A DNA stretch of 39,836 nucleotides from Hungatella sp. UBA5385 (GCA_002409995.1 DHOR01000013.1:1-39836), one strand, 5' to 3'. Positions 8,148-16,928 are shown, numbered from the stretch's first letter. Made by a program: numbers and translations. The notes: a model not told the origin generated them from the sequence alone.

Positions 8148-8549
8148 ATGGAAAACAAACAGAATAGCAACAAAGGCATAACGCCCCAACTCCCTCCAAC
8201 CAGTGTCCTTTTGGCAAGATGGTCGGTTTATCTGGGAGGTCTTGGTTTAATAGGCGGCTTTGTGTGCCTGCCCCTTTTCTTCATATGGGAGCTTCCCTCC
8301 AGTCTGTTTTTAGGTTTGCTGGGGATTGCATGTGCAGTAATGTCCAAAAAAGGAAAACCATTTACAAAACAAGCTCAGCTTGGACTGATATTATCCATAC
8401 TTTCTCTGGTCAGCGGGCTGGTTATTACGTTTTCCATTATTTTTGTATATGATCTTATGGATTCCGATACTATCTTAGGAGAGCAGATACGCAATACTCT
8501 TCAGTCCTATCTGGATTCCATTAAGGCAGCGGCTCCTGTGGGAGAATAA
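8148..8549 (+). CDS. Small DUF4190-like membrane protein
   Basis: The reading frame is open from 7875, but the ATG at 8148 is preferred because it follows a good promoter at 31 bases and a GTGAGG ribosome site. The 133-residue product has a polar N-terminus of about 22 residues, then three hydrophobic segments (about 23-47, 50-64 and 78-101) and a short acidic tail. The pattern of a glycine-rich segment followed by a conserved small-residue turn resembles DUF4190-type membrane proteins. The role is unknown. It is monocistronic: divergent from tex and closed by a perfect 19-bp hairpin. Confidence 0.75.
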   Translation: MENKQNSNKGITPQLPPTSVLLARWSVYLGGLGLIGGFVCLPLFFIWELPSSLFLGLLGIACAVMSKKGKPFTKQAQLGLILSILSLVSGLVITFSIIFVYDLMDSDTILGEQIRNTLQSYLDSIKAAAPVGE

Positions 8550-8564
8550 ACAAATTATAAAAAG

Positions 8565-8620
8565 AAAAATCCCTTAAAGAATGAACATGTTACTGCACAT
8601 GCATTCTTTAAGGGATTTTT
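8565..8620. terminator. Bidirectional terminator, perfect 19-bp stem
   Basis: AAAAATCCCTTAAAGAATG (8565-8583) pairs exactly with 8602-8620. It sits between convergent genes and has A and T runs on both sides, so it can serve the plus-strand DUF4190-like gene and the minus-strand lysC/DUF2752 unit. Confidence 0.92.
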
Positions 8621-8627
8621 ATATTGG

Positions 8628-8975
8628 TCAAAGGAGGGGAAGCAAATCCACTCCCTGAAAAATCAACATATAATTCTTATAAATCCAATTAACTAAAACA
8701 ATTCCCACACCAATCATAATAAACAAACGCTGTTTCTTATAATGATCAAAGGGTTTCTGCCTTTTCTTCGCCAGGATCCAGGAAATCATCTCATACAGCC
8801 CTACAAGCACCATATAAAGGATTAAAGGATGGTACTGAAAGCTTAGTGTCAAGTTTCCTCGAAGCATGGCTCTCACAGCTCTCGTTCCTCCACAGCCTGG
8901 ACAGTACAGTCCTGTAAAAACATGAAACATACACGGCATTCCAATTCCCAGCACTCTTCTGATCCACATAAACAT
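8628..8975 (-). CDS. DUF2752 membrane protein
   Basis: The 115-residue protein carries the DUF2752 signature CPGCGGTRAVRAML near residues 26-39, followed by a hydrophobic segment (about 52-68) and a second one (about 85-103). The family is small, membrane-embedded and of unknown function; the CPxCG pair suggests a redox or metal role but this is not shown. It starts 15 bases after lysC and ends 8 bases before the shared terminator, so it is the last gene of the aspartate-family unit, probably without a metabolic link to it. Confidence 0.85.
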   Translation of the reverse strand: MFMWIRRVLGIGMPCMFHVFTGLYCPGCGGTRAVRAMLRGNLTLSFQYHPLILYMVLVGLYEMISWILAKKRQKPFDHYKKQRLFIMIGVGIVLVNWIYKNYMLIFQGVDLLPLL

Positions 8976-8990
8976 GATGTCCGCCTCTTA

Positions 8991-10199
8991 TCAGTCTGCT
9001 AAATCAAAGGCATCGTGAACCGACCTCATGGCCCTGTTTACATCTGCTTCATCAATAAGAACTGTAATTCGGATCTCTGAAGTGGCAATCATCTTAATAT
9101 TTACATGAGCGCTTGCCAAAGCTTCAAACATTTTAGCAGCAACACCTGGATTACCGGTCATGCCTGCACCGATAATAGAGATTTTAGCCACATTTTCTTC
9201 ATTGGTAATTTCCTGGGCAGAGATCATCTCTTTATTCTCATTGAGCAGGTCCATGGCATCTGCAAGGTCTGTTTTTGCTACAGTAAAGGAAATATCCTTC
9301 CGTTCCTCCCGTCCGATGGACTGAATAATAATATCAACATTAATCTGACGTCTTGCCAGAAGATTAAATATTTTAAATGCAATACCCGGCTCATTTTTTA
9401 CCCCGATTACAGAAATACGGGCTACGTTCTTATCAGCCGCTACGCCGCTTACCAGCATTCTCTCCACTTTTGTTTCCTCCTTGACAACGGTTCCCTCAGC
9501 CCTTGTTAAACTTGAAAGAACAACCAACTGAACTCCGTATTTCTTAGCCATTTCCACGGAACGGTTATGCAGTACCTTAGCACCCAGAGAAGCAAATTCC
9601 AGCATCTCATCATAGGAAACCTCAGTAAGCTTTCTGGCATTTGGAACAATGTGGGGATCTGCTGTGTAGACACCGTCCACATCGGTATATATCTCACATT
9701 TATCCGCATGAAGGGCTGCTGCCAGAGCCACCGCTGTTGTATCGGAGCCTCCTCTGCCTAAAGTGGTCACATCATCATATTTATTAATTCCCTGAAAACC
9801 GGTAACAATTACGATCTTTCTGGCATCCAGTTCATTGCGGATTCGCTCAGTATCAATCCGTTTTAATTTTGCCCTGCCATATCTGGAGGTGGTGCGCATG
9901 GCAACCTGTGCTGCATTTAAGGAAACAGCAGGAACCCCTAAGGCATCCATAGCCATAGCCAAAAGAGCAACGCTTATCTGCTCTCCTGTTGCAAGAAGCA
10001 TATCCAGTTCCCTTTTAGATGGTTTTGGATTAATCTCGTGTGCTTTGGCAATGAGTCCATCAGTGGTCTTACCCATAGCGGATAAAACAACAATCACTTC
10101 ATTGCCCTTTTCATAATCTTCAATACACCGGGCAGCAACATTGAATATGTGGTCCTTGTCTGCAATGGAACTGCCTCCAAATTTCTTAACAACTAACAT
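8991..10199 (-). CDS. lysC: Aspartate kinase
   Basis: Aspartate kinase phosphorylates aspartate, the first committed step toward lysine, threonine and methionine. The N-terminus shows KKFGGSSIAD, then the FQGINKYDDVTTLGRGGSDTTA segment with catalytic and substrate-binding residues, and YTDVDGVYTADP. The C-terminal 130 residues contain two ACT domains (ISVIGVKNEPGIAFKIF and ISIIGAGMTGNPGVAAKMF), the sites of amino-acid feedback. Length of 402 residues fits the monofunctional class. The ribosome site is a strong AGGAGG. It follows hom by 19 bases. Confidence 0.96.
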   Translation of the reverse strand: MLVVKKFGGSSIADKDHIFNVAARCIEDYEKGNEVIVVLSAMGKTTDGLIAKAHEINPKPSKRELDMLLATGEQISVALLAMAMDALGVPAVSLNAAQVAMRTTSRYGRAKLKRIDTERIRNELDARKIVIVTGFQGINKYDDVTTLGRGGSDTTAVALAAALHADKCEIYTDVDGVYTADPHIVPNARKLTEVSYDEMLEFASLGAKVLHNRSVEMAKKYGVQLVVLSSLTRAEGTVVKEETKVERMLVSGVAADKNVARISVIGVKNEPGIAFKIFNLLARRQINVDIIIQSIGREERKDISFTVAKTDLADAMDLLNENKEMISAQEITNEENVAKISIIGAGMTGNPGVAAKMFEALASAHVNIKMIATSEIRITVLIDEADVNRAMRSVHDAFDLAD

Positions 10200-10218
10200 A
10201 GATGCCTCCTGTAAAAGT

Positions 10219-11433
10219 TTACAGCTCTGCCCGGATCATCTGCCGGATACCGGACAATTCTCTGGCTTTCTGCTCATATTCTTCTTCCGTCATACTCTCT
10301 GTGAGAACTGCAAATTCATCCATATGATCCAGTTCTGTCACGTCTACATTACCAAATACGTTCTTTACTTCTTCCAGACGCTTCTCTGCAATGCCCTTAA
10401 TGCGGACAAAATAGCGGAAGGAGGAGGTCTTAAGTGATTCTAGCTGAAGTCTGTCACCATCCCAGCCCATTTCCACATGATGACCATCATTGAGAAGTGC
10501 TTCTATAATATCAGCAATCACTGCGCTGGCTGTTGGAAGCATTCCTGCACCGCTGCCATAAAACATTGCCGTTCCCAGCATATTGCCCTTCACCAGGATT
10601 CCATTGTATACATCATTAACGGAATAGAGAGGGTGTGTTGGTCCGATCATAACAGGAGCTACAAAAGCGCTTGCCTTTCCGTCTTTGATTCTGCTGGAAC
10701 CAAACAGCTTAACAGAGGTTCCCATAGAATCTGCATAACGGAAATCCACATCAGTGATTTTTGTAATTCCCTCTGTATAAATGTCTTCATAGTGCACTTC
10801 ATGACCTGTTGCCAGGGCAGTGAGAATGGATATCTTTCTGCAGGTATCATGGCCTTCCACGTCAGCCTCAGGGTTACGCTCTGCATATCCCAAATCCTGA
10901 GCTTCCTTTAATGCGGCTTCAAAGGTCTCACCCTCTTTATCCATCTTAGTAAGAATATAGTTGGTAGTACCGTTTAAAATACCTGTAATTTCTTCTATTT
11001 CTTCTCCTGCAAGGGAGGTATACATTGGACGAATGATAGGAATTCCGCCGCCTACACTGGCTTCAAAGAAGAAGTTTACATTCTGCTCCTTTGCAATTGC
11101 CAGAAGCTCTGTTCCATGAGCTGCTACCAAAGCCTTATTGGAGGTGGTTACATGCTTTCCTGCTTTCAGACTTGCTTTAACAAATGAATAAGCCGGCTCT
11201 AATCCTCCCATAGCCTCAACTACCATGGATATCTCAGGATCATTCTCTATGATGTGAAAATCATGGACAATCTTGTTTTCCACAGGAGTTCCCGGGAAAT
11301 CTCTCAGATCCAGAATGTACTTCACTTCAACTATGTATCCCAACTTTTTTGCTATTTTTTCCTGGTTCTTTTCAAGGATTTCCACTACACCAGAACCAAT
11401 GGTGCCGTATCCCATCACTGCGACTTTTTTCAT
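10219..11433 (-). CDS. hom: Homoserine dehydrogenase
   Basis: This enzyme reduces aspartate semialdehyde to homoserine, at the branch toward threonine and methionine. The NAD(P)-binding GYGTIGSGVVEIL is at residues 8-20, the TTSNKALVAAHG segment near residue 105 includes the conserved lysine, and GILNGTTNYILTKM near residue 150 is the family signature. The last 90 residues form an ACT domain (YFVRIKGIAEKRLEEVKNVFG), consistent with threonine feedback. It begins four bases after the upstream ACT-domain gene and is followed by lysC. Confidence 0.96.
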   Translation of the reverse strand: MKKVAVMGYGTIGSGVVEILEKNQEKIAKKLGYIVEVKYILDLRDFPGTPVENKIVHDFHIIENDPEISMVVEAMGGLEPAYSFVKASLKAGKHVTTSNKALVAAHGTELLAIAKEQNVNFFFEASVGGGIPIIRPMYTSLAGEEIEEITGILNGTTNYILTKMDKEGETFEAALKEAQDLGYAERNPEADVEGHDTCRKISILTALATGHEVHYEDIYTEGITKITDVDFRYADSMGTSVKLFGSSRIKDGKASAFVAPVMIGPTHPLYSVNDVYNGILVKGNMLGTAMFYGSGAGMLPTASAVIADIIEALLNDGHHVEMGWDGDRLQLESLKTSSFRYFVRIKGIAEKRLEEVKNVFGNVDVTELDHMDEFAVLTESMTEEEYEQKARELSGIRQMIRAEL

Positions 11434-11437
11434 TTTT

Positions 11438-11881
11438 CTACTCCCTGGCTAAAATTTTAACATAATGGACGCCCGTTTTCTCTTCCATGTCTTCTACCAT
11501 CTTAGATACATTTCCTGTAGTTTCCAAAACTTCCACACTTAGTGTCAAGGTTGCCACTCCATTGACCGGTATACTCTGATGGATTGTCAGAATATTGGCA
11601 TGAAACACAGCCACTATGTGCAGCAGATCGGATAAAAGTCCGGGTTCATCATCCATCTGCATTACCAATGTAATAGTCTTTCCCTTGGTGTTGTCATAAA
11701 ACGGAAAAATATCATCTTTGTACTTATAAAAAGAACTGCGGCTGATTCCTACACGGTCAGTCGCTTCCTGAACAGTAATGACTCTCTCCGAATCCAGTAG
11801 TTTTTTTGCTTCAACCACCTTCAGCAACACTTCGGGCACAGCCTTTTGCTTTACCACAAAATACTTGCTTTTTTCTTCCAT
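11438..11881 (-). CDS. PheB-like ACT domain protein (UPF0735 family)
   Basis: The 147-residue protein matches from memory the B. subtilis PheB family: an N-terminal helical half with a helix-turn-helix-like stretch (GISRSSFYKYKDDIFPFYD near residues 43-61) and a C-terminal ACT domain (ITLVMQMDDEPGLLSDLL, then ILTIHQSIPVNGVATLTLS). ACT domains bind amino acids. As first gene of ACT-hom-lysC it is a candidate regulator or effector sensor of the aspartate pathway; the location is the only support for that. DNA binding has not been shown by anything visible here. Confidence 0.85.
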   Translation of the reverse strand: MEEKSKYFVVKQKAVPEVLLKVVEAKKLLDSERVITVQEATDRVGISRSSFYKYKDDIFPFYDNTKGKTITLVMQMDDEPGLLSDLLHIVAVFHANILTIHQSIPVNGVATLTLSVEVLETTGNVSKMVEDMEEKTGVHYVKILARE

Positions 11882-11939
11882 AAAAAAATATCTCCCCTTC
11901 TATGTCCGCTACAGAAATACATCTGTACTCATAGGGAAG

Positions 11940-11968
11940 ATATTATCATATTTGATCCGAGTATGCAA
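11940..11968 (-). promoter_or_regulatory. Promoter of the ACT-hom-lysC unit
   Basis: Minus-strand TTGCAT (11968-11963), 17-base spacer, TAATAT (11945-11940). The leader of about 50 bases shows no T-box or attenuator. Confidence 0.75.
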
Positions 11969-12011
11969 CTATTTTTTATATTTATTTATTCTGCACTCCA
12001 TAAAGTACAGG

Positions 12012-12039
12012 GATGAAGAGGTTTTTACACCTCCTCATC
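12012..12039 (-). terminator. Possible terminator overlapping the prfB stop
   Basis: An 11-bp stem (12012-12022 with 12029-12039, one G-U pair) includes the last prfB codons and stop. The T-run after it on the minus strand is poor, so the call is weak. Confidence 0.4.
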
Positions 12040-13156
12040 TCCTATTTTGGCACCTGTGCTAATCCAGCGCAGGTAAGCATACATAAATTGATCCAGCGCA
12101 CCATCAAGCACACTGTTTACATTGCCTGTTTCAGCATTGGTTCTGTGATCCTTCACCATAGTGTACGGCTGAAGAACATAAGAGCGAATCTGGTTGCCCC
12201 AGCCGATCTCGGTTACATCGCCGCGGATATCAGACAGCTTCTCCGCATTCTCCTGCTGTTTCAGTAAATAAAGCTTAGCTTTTAACATCTGCATGGCTTT
12301 ATCCTTGTTCTGGAATTGAGAACGCTCATTCTGACACTGCACCACAATTCCTGTAGGCAAATGTGTAATACGAATGGCAGAAGAAGTCTTATTAATATGC
12401 TGGCCGCCGGCACCACTGGAACGATAGGTGTCGATCCGCAGATCATCATCATTAATATCCACATCCAAATCATCTTCAATATCCGGCATAACATCACAGG
12501 ATACAAAGGAAGTCTGTCGTTTTCCTGCAGCATTAAATGGCGAAATACGGACAAGGCGGTGTACGCCCTTCTCGGACTTTAGATAACCATAGGCATTCTG
12601 TCCGTTGACCTGAATGGTAACAGACTTAATTCCTGCTTCATCGCCGTCTAAATAATCCAGAACCTCCACAGAAAATCCTTTTTTCTCAGCCCAGCGGCAG
12701 TACATACGGTAAAGCATGCTGCACCAGTCACAGGACTCAGTGCCGCCTGCTCCTGCATTGAGCCTTAAAATGGCATTGCTGTCATCATATTCTCCTGAGA
12801 GAAGAGTATTAATCCTCATCTCTTCCAGTTTTTCCTTAAACTCTTCCAGCATTTCTCCAACTTCAGCTACAATTGACAGGTCATTTTCCTCATTCCCCAT
12901 CTCAATCATAATTCCGATGTCTTCAAACTGCTGCTCCAAATCCTTATACCCCTGAACAGTGTCCTTTAAATTCTTGGCAAACTGTACGATCTTGGCGGAT
13001 TTCTCCGGGTCTTCCCAGAAACCCTGTTCTTCCATGGATTTGTCTAACTCATCAATTCGCTTCAACTTATTATCTAAGTCAAAGTGAATCCCTCACTTCC
13101 ACTAATGGTTTTTCGAATGTCGATAATTCGTATTTGTACTGATCTAACTCTACCAC
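12025..13156 (-). CDS. prfB: Peptide chain release factor 2, with programmed +1 frameshift
   Basis: RF2 recognises UAA and UGA. The long frame (12025-13065 and in-frame upstream to the shift) contains the SPF anticodon-like tripeptide in VRISPFNAAG and the catalytic GGQ in SGAGGQHINKT. Upstream, a second frame starts at GTG 13156 (VVELDQYKYELSTFEKPL) and reads to CTT-TGA-C at 13084-13078, where the in-frame TGA is codon 26. A +1 shift there joins it to the main frame (LDLDNKLKRIDE). Position 26 and the slippery CTTTGAC match the classical RF2 autoregulatory site. An alternative ATG at 13174 is in frame but has no ribosome site. Confidence 0.95.
13078..13084 (-). promoter_or_regulatory. RF2 autoregulatory frameshift site CTTTGAC
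   Basis: On the minus strand CTT TGA C occurs at codons 25-26 of prfB, preceded by a purine-rich GTGAGGG that can pair with the 16S anti-Shine-Dalgarno. When RF2 is scarce, the ribosome slips +1 instead of stopping at TGA. The mechanism is established for RF2 genes; the site is seen directly. Confidence 0.95.
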
Positions 13157-13185
13157 TGTGTCACCCACTTTCATTATTTATATTT

Positions 13186-13238
13186 TTTAAAATTGGGGTT
13201 CGACCCTTTGATACAAGGGGTCGAACCCCAATTTTAAA
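13186..13238. terminator. Long GGGGTTCG palindrome between secA and prfB
   Basis: A 25-bp stem with one G-U pair and a 3-base loop spans 13186-13238; its core is AATTGGGGTTCGACCC and its complement. It lies 3 bases past the secA stop, with T-rich flanks on both strands. It probably terminates or attenuates secA transcription before prfB, for which no separate promoter is obvious. A related palindrome is at 16929-16966. Confidence 0.85.
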
Positions 13239-13241
13239 TAT

Positions 13242-15812
13242 TTATACTGGCTTACGTCCATGGCACTGTTTAAACTTCTTGCCTGAGCCACATGGACATG
13301 GATCGTTTGGATATATCTTAGTGTCTTCTCTCTTAACAGGTGCCTTAGCAAGGCTCTCGTCCTTGTTGGTTCCTGTTACCTTGGCAGCCGGTTCACGCTC
13401 CACTCTCTGCTCAACACGGATGTGGAACAGAATACGAACTGTATCCTCACGGATTCCTGCAGTCATCTCATCAAACATCTGATATCCCAGCATCTTATAT
13501 TCAATCAGAGGATCTCTCTGACCATAAGCCTGAAGACCGATACCCTGACGCATCTGGTCCATATCATCAATATGGGACATCCATTTATTATCAATTACCT
13601 TCAGAAGAATGACACGCTCAATCTCACGCATCTGCTCTGCATCTGGGAATTCTGCTTCTTTTAACTCATATAGCTTAATGGCTTCTTCCTTCAGCATATG
13701 CTTTAATTCATTCTTCTTGATCTTCTTATCTTCAGGAAGTGTTACAGGATTAATCGGAACAACAGGCAGAAGCAGAGTGTTTAACTCGCTTAAATTCCAG
13801 TTTTCCGGATTCTCATCATCTGCAGCAGCCAAATCTACAGCGTTCTCAACAATATCTGTGATCATCTTAAGAATTACATCACGCATATTTTCACCGTCAA
13901 GAACTTTTCTTCTCTCAGCATAGATTACTTCACGCTGCTCATTATTCACTTCATCATATTTTAACAGATTCTCACGAATACCGTAGTTGTTGGTCTCGAT
14001 CTTCATCTGTGCCTTCTCGATGGCATTGGTAAGCATCTTGTGCTCAATCTGCTCACCTTCCGGCACACCAAGAGCTGTAAACATATCCATAAGACGCTCA
14101 GAACCAAAGAGACGCATGAGATCATCTTCCAGGGAAATGTAGAATCTGGACTCACCCAAGTCTCCCTGACGTCCGGAACGTCCACGGAGCTGGTTGTCAA
14201 TACGTCTTGACTCATGACGCTCTGTACCGATAATTCTTAAACCTCCGGCTGCCTTAGCTTCATCGTCAAGCTTAATATCAGTACCACGGCCTGCCATGTT
14301 GGTAGCAATGGTAACCGCTTTATGCATACCTGCATCAGCTACAATCTCAGCCTCAAGCTCATGATACTTGGCATTGAGCACCTTATGAGGGATGCCCCGG
14401 CGTTTCAGCATACCGCTTAACATCTCAGAAGTTTCAATGGTAATGGTACCAACCAGAACAGGCTGTCCCTTCTCATAAGCTTCTTCAACTTCATCACAGA
14501 CTGCTTTAAACTTTTCCTTCTTGGTCTTATATACAGCATCCTCCCGGTCAATACGGCAGATTGGCTTATTGGTAGGAATTGCAATGGCATCCATTAAATA
14601 GGTATTACGGAATTCCTTCTCCTCAGTCAGAGCAGTACCGGTCATACCTGCTTTCTTTCTATATTTATTAAAGAAGTTCTGGAATGTAATAGTAGCAAGA
14701 GTTCTGCTCTCACGTCTTACATTCACATGCTCTTTTGCCTCAATTGCCTGATGAAGACCGTCAGAATAACGTCTTCCCGGCATAATACGGCCTGTAAACT
14801 CATCAACAATAAGAACTTCGTCATCCTTTACCACATAGTCCTTATCACGGAACATCAGGTAATTGGCACGAAGGGCAAGAATAATGTTATGCTGGATCTC
14901 TAAGTTCTGGGGATCAGACAGGTTCTCGATCTGGAAGAATTTCTCCACCTTATCAACACCCTGCTCTGTCAGGTTTACTACCTTGTCCTTTTCATCAACA
15001 ATGAAGTCACCTGTCTCTTCGATCTCTTCACCCATAATGGCTGCCATCTTGGAGAACTCAGCAGAAGCTTCACCTCTCTCAAGCTGACGGGCAAGAATAT
15101 CACAAACCTCGTATAGCTTAGTGGACTTGCCGCTCTGTCCGGATATAATCAGAGGAGTTCTTGCCTCATCAATAAGAACAGAGTCAACCTCATCGATGAT
15201 ACAATAATCAAGCTCTCTTAAAACCATCTGTTCCTTATAGATAGCCATATTATCTCTCAGATAGTCAAAACCAAGCTCATTATTCGTAACATAGGTAATA
15301 TCACAATTATAAGCATCACGTCTCTCATCTGAATTCATGGAGTTTAATACAACGCCTACAGTCAGTCCTAAAAATTCATGAACTCTTCCCATCCACTCAG
15401 CATCTCGCTTAGCCAGATAGTCGTTGACTGTTACGATCTGTACGCCTTTGCCTGCAAGTGCATTCAAATAAGCAGGACAGGTAGATACTAAAGTCTTACC
15501 TTCACCAGTCTTCATCTCCGCAATACGCCCCTGGTGAAGAACAACACCACCAATCAGCTGTACACGGAAATGTTCCATATTAAGAACTCTTCTTGCAGCT
15601 TCTCTTACTACAGCATAAGCTTCAGGTAGAATATCGTCGAGAGTCTCTCCTGCTGCCAGTCTCTCCTTGAAGATACCTGTCTTGTCCCTCAACTGCTCAT
15701 CTGTCAGAGCCATCATCTCCGGACGAAGTGCTTCTATCTTATCCGCAATGGGATTTATTAATTTAAGTTCTCTTTCACTATGAGTTCCAAATATCCTTTG
15801 AACGAGATTCAT
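13242..15812 (-). CDS. secA: Preprotein translocase ATPase SecA
   Basis: SecA drives post-translational export through SecYEG. The 856-residue protein shows IAEMKTGEGKT (Walker A) near residue 100, DEVDSVLIDEARTPLIISG near residue 208, the preprotein cross-linking domain after that, the second nucleotide-binding domain with TNMAGRGTDIKL near residue 510 and RGRSGRQGD, and the helical scaffold region. The C-terminus ends in the zinc-binding SEC-C motif NDPCPCGSGKKFKQCHG. Start ATG at 15812 has GGAGAATGAAAT upstream. hpf lies on the other side, divergent, matching the hpf-secA-prfB neighbourhood known in Bacillus. Confidence 0.97.
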   Translation of the reverse strand: MNLVQRIFGTHSERELKLINPIADKIEALRPEMMALTDEQLRDKTGIFKERLAAGETLDDILPEAYAVVREAARRVLNMEHFRVQLIGGVVLHQGRIAEMKTGEGKTLVSTCPAYLNALAGKGVQIVTVNDYLAKRDAEWMGRVHEFLGLTVGVVLNSMNSDERRDAYNCDITYVTNNELGFDYLRDNMAIYKEQMVLRELDYCIIDEVDSVLIDEARTPLIISGQSGKSTKLYEVCDILARQLERGEASAEFSKMAAIMGEEIEETGDFIVDEKDKVVNLTEQGVDKVEKFFQIENLSDPQNLEIQHNIILALRANYLMFRDKDYVVKDDEVLIVDEFTGRIMPGRRYSDGLHQAIEAKEHVNVRRESRTLATITFQNFFNKYRKKAGMTGTALTEEKEFRNTYLMDAIAIPTNKPICRIDREDAVYKTKKEKFKAVCDEVEEAYEKGQPVLVGTITIETSEMLSGMLKRRGIPHKVLNAKYHELEAEIVADAGMHKAVTIATNMAGRGTDIKLDDEAKAAGGLRIIGTERHESRRIDNQLRGRSGRQGDLGESRFYISLEDDLMRLFGSERLMDMFTALGVPEGEQIEHKMLTNAIEKAQMKIETNNYGIRENLLKYDEVNNEQREVIYAERRKVLDGENMRDVILKMITDIVENAVDLAAADDENPENWNLSELNTLLLPVVPINPVTLPEDKKIKKNELKHMLKEEAIKLYELKEAEFPDAEQMREIERVILLKVIDNKWMSHIDDMDQMRQGIGLQAYGQRDPLIEYKMLGYQMFDEMTAGIREDTVRILFHIRVEQRVEREPAAKVTGTNKDESLAKAPVKREDTKIYPNDPCPCGSGKKFKQCHGRKPV

Positions 15813-15858
15813 ATTTCATTCTCCTACTCTTCTTAATTAATACTTCACAATCCAATAC

Positions 15859-15887
15859 ATTGTAGCACTAACTCCTTGTTAATTCAA
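15859..15887 (-). promoter_or_regulatory. Promoter of secA
   Basis: Minus-strand TTGAAT (15887-15882), 17-base spacer, TACAAT (15864-15859); the start codon is 47 bases further. Confidence 0.75.
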
Positions 15888-15988
15888 TAAATTCATAAAA
15901 AGTTAACATCTTTTTCAAACATTCTGCCTCGTTTCGACAATAGGAGGCGAATTATGGTTAACTTAGCACATTGCACAAAAAATGTGTT

Positions 15989-16144
15989 CGATCCACATTT
16001 TATCCACATTATCCACATAGATACCCCCCCTTTTCCCCCATATTCATCCCCAATCGCAAGTCTCATGTTTACTGGAAAATCTACTTATACACCGACTTAT
16101 CCACATTATCCACATTTTTCACCCACATTTTACCTTTATCCCCA
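15989..16144 (+). promoter_or_regulatory. DnaA-box cluster in the secA/hpf gap
   Basis: Four perfect TTATCCACA boxes occur as two head-to-tail pairs with no gap (16000-16008 with 16009-16017, and 16097-16105 with 16106-16114). Near matches are CGATCCACA (15989), TTATACACC (16085), TCACCCACA (16119) and TTATCCCCA (16136). All are in the same orientation. The stretch after them (16145-16220) is AT-rich. The whole gap of 580 bases (15813-16392) otherwise holds only the secA and hpf promoters. DnaA binding is established for this consensus; the function here (titration, transcription control or an origin-like element) is inference. No dnaA, dnaN or rpmH gene is nearby. Confidence 0.85.
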
Positions 16145-16220
16145 AAATATATTTTTAGCGGGAATTTTTGTTAACTTGTCATAAACTTACTTATTTCGAC
16201 AAAAAGTACAAGGAAAAGGC

Positions 16221-16248
16221 TTGACTTTTTAAACTCCCATTATATAGT
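16221..16248 (+). promoter_or_regulatory. Possible distal promoter of hpf
   Basis: TTGACT (16221-16226), 16-base spacer, TATAGT (16243-16248). This lies between the DnaA boxes and the proximal promoter. Confidence 0.55.
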
Positions 16249-16330
16249 TTAGGCAATACTTTCCTTTCTTATAAGTAGAAACATTTTGTGTAAACTTTCC
16301 ATTAATTGTCTTAAAACTTTCATAATATAA

Positions 16331-16359
16331 TTGAATTTATCTCATAAATATGCTATACT
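16331..16359 (+). promoter_or_regulatory. Proximal promoter of hpf
   Basis: TTGAAT (16331-16336), 17-base spacer, TATACT (16354-16359) with an extended TG upstream of the -10. The start codon is 33 bases downstream. Confidence 0.8.
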
Positions 16360-16392
16360 GATACCATCTCAAGAAGAAGGAGCTGATGACTT

Positions 16393-16920
16393 ATGCGTTT
16401 TACAATTACAGGAAGAAATATTGAGGTAACACCGGGATTACGCGAAGCAATTGAGGACAAGCTTGGAAAATTAGATCGTTTCTTTGCTCCTGCTACAGAA
16501 GCTATCGTTAGACTCAGCGTACAAAAGGATGTACAGAAAATCGAAGTTACAATCCCTGTAAAGGGACATATAATCAGAGCAGAGGAGTCCAGTACCGACA
16601 TGTACGTTTCCATAGATCTTGTGGAGGAGATCCTGGAACGCCAATTGAAAAAATATAAGAATAAGTTAATTAGCAAGAAACAATCCACTCCATCATTCTC
16701 CACAGCATTCTTACAGGAAGATAATAACGTTGATGAAACCATTCATATTGTGAAGACGAAAAAATTCGCAATCAAACCAGTGGACCCTGAAGAGGCATGT
16801 GTGCAGATGGAACTCTTAGGACATAGCTTCTATGTATTCTTAAACGCAGATACAGAAGAAGTCAACGTAGTATATAAGAGAAAAGGCGGAACATACGGAT
16901 TAATCGAACCAGAATTCTAA
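16393..16920 (+). CDS. hpf: Long-form ribosome hibernation promoting factor
   Basis: Long HPF binds the 30S decoding region and dimerises ribosomes into 100S particles in slow growth. The N-terminal 100 residues have the beta-alpha-beta fold (MRFTITGRNIEVTPGLREAIEDKLGKL at its start is visible by pattern), then a linker of about 15 residues, then the C-terminal dimerisation domain of about 60 residues (IVKTKKFAIKPVDPEEACVQ, HSFYVFLNADTEEVNVVYKR). At 175 residues it is the long type. The ribosome site is AAGGAG, 10 bases from the ATG. It ends 9 bases before a palindromic terminator shared with trxB. Confidence 0.95.
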   Translation: MRFTITGRNIEVTPGLREAIEDKLGKLDRFFAPATEAIVRLSVQKDVQKIEVTIPVKGHIIRAEESSTDMYVSIDLVEEILERQLKKYKNKLISKKQSTPSFSTAFLQEDNNVDETIHIVKTKKFAIKPVDPEEACVQMELLGHSFYVFLNADTEEVNVVYKRKGGTYGLIEPEF

Positions 16921-16928
16921 ATTTATGA

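Noticed and set aside
11882..11939. T-box or amino-acid attenuator before the ACT-hom-lysC unit
   Set aside because: The leader is only about 50 bases and has no T-box sequence or terminator/antiterminator pair.
15989..16144. Chromosomal origin oriC
   Set aside because: The boxes fit, but dnaA, dnaN, rpmH and gyr genes that mark clostridial origins are absent, and no clear unwinding-element layout could be shown.
15954..16184. Plus-strand frame of 76 residues with AGGAGG upstream, over the DnaA boxes
   Set aside because: Its His/Pro/Tyr-rich product is simply what the TTATCCACA repeats and C/T-rich stretches encode; no domain or family resemblance, and a second shifted frame is open as well.
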